DNA of 33,638 bases, from the NCBI GenBank assembly GCA_945861685.1, contig CAMAVO010000011.1, positions 1 through 33,638 of the forward strand, in the 5' to 3' direction. This document shows, in pieces, positions 33,581 through 33,638 of the stretch. Each line of letters opens with the position of its first letter. The first letter of the stretch is position 1. Below the pieces are notes generated by a model that was given only the letters and a program-made list of their open reading frames with translations, was not told the origin of the DNA and ran no database searches. A program made the position numbers and the translations under genes. This stretch comes from Chitinophaga pinensis (GTDB lineage Bacteria; Bacteroidota; Bacteroidia; SXHM01).

Positions 33581-33638
33581 ATGCTTGTAATTCCTATCAA
33601 AGAAGGCGAAAACATTGAAAGAGCTCTTAAGAAGTTTA
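33581..33638 (+). CDS. rpsU: 30S ribosomal protein S21 (5' end only)
   Basis: The last 58 bp of the window encode MLVIPIKEGENIERALKKF, the usual start of Bacteroidota S21 (a short basic protein of about 65 residues). The rest lies outside. A strong TAnnTTTG promoter precedes it, and it is divergent from recG. In Bacteroidota S21 has been linked to the sequestered anti-Shine-Dalgarno end of 16S rRNA, consistent with the scarcity of SD sites in this window; that link is background knowledge, not seen here. Confidence 0.85.
   Translation, partial: MLVIPIKEGENIERALKKF

Overview
The window looks like a chromosomal segment of a member of the Bacteroidota. The evidence is three secreted proteins with type IX secretion (T9SS) type A C-terminal sorting domains, a large SprB-repeat adhesin-like protein, a DUF5686/carboxypeptidase-regulatory-domain protein, several PorT-like outer-membrane barrels, TAnnTTTG-type -7 promoter boxes, few Shine-Dalgarno sites, and a class-B style SdhCAB. 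No database search was possible; assignments rest on motifs, length and context.

Layout. 1-5.7 kb: a truncated DUF5686 protein (-), two convergent T9SS cargo genes whose stop codons overlap, a two-CBS-domain protein, a small lipoprotein and a membrane fatty-acid hydroxylase/sterol desaturase. 5.8-10 kb: the sdhCAB operon, with a complete MNT nucleotidyltransferase/HEPN gene pair packed between sdhA and sdhB. 10-12.5 kb (-): an ompH/skp-like gene followed by dnaG, which has a TTG start just after the ompH stop. 12.6-14.6 kb: an accessory-looking stretch with a long composite palindrome, an unrecognised 324-aa gene, an array of 14-bp near-palindromes spaced exactly 42 bp apart (also readable as a 14-residue peptide repeat), and an unrecognised 92-aa gene. 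14.6-21.8 kb (-): an outer-membrane barrel, an Ig-like lipoprotein and the 1510-aa SprB-type T9SS protein. 22-24.7 kb (+): asd and an unknown secreted protein. 24.6-29.8 kb (-): ileS, then a DksA-like gene with a histone-H1-like tail, then lspA. 30-31.3 kb (-): two outer-membrane barrel proteins. 31.4-33.5 kb (-): recG, divergent from rpsU, which runs off the window with a good promoter.

How the parts fit. Most genes are housekeeping (respiration, replication priming, lysine/threonine pathway, translation, lipoprotein maturation, recombination) mixed with envelope and secreted proteins. The unusual items are the MNT-HEPN pair inside a respiratory operon, the helically phased 42-bp array with its two unknown neighbour genes, and a family of short dispersed hairpins. 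Three of these hairpins share the scheme GTCA-N4-GAGCG...CGA-N4' with covarying 4-bp arms, and most lie just downstream of stop codons. No tRNA, rRNA, transposase or CRISPR/cas locus was seen.
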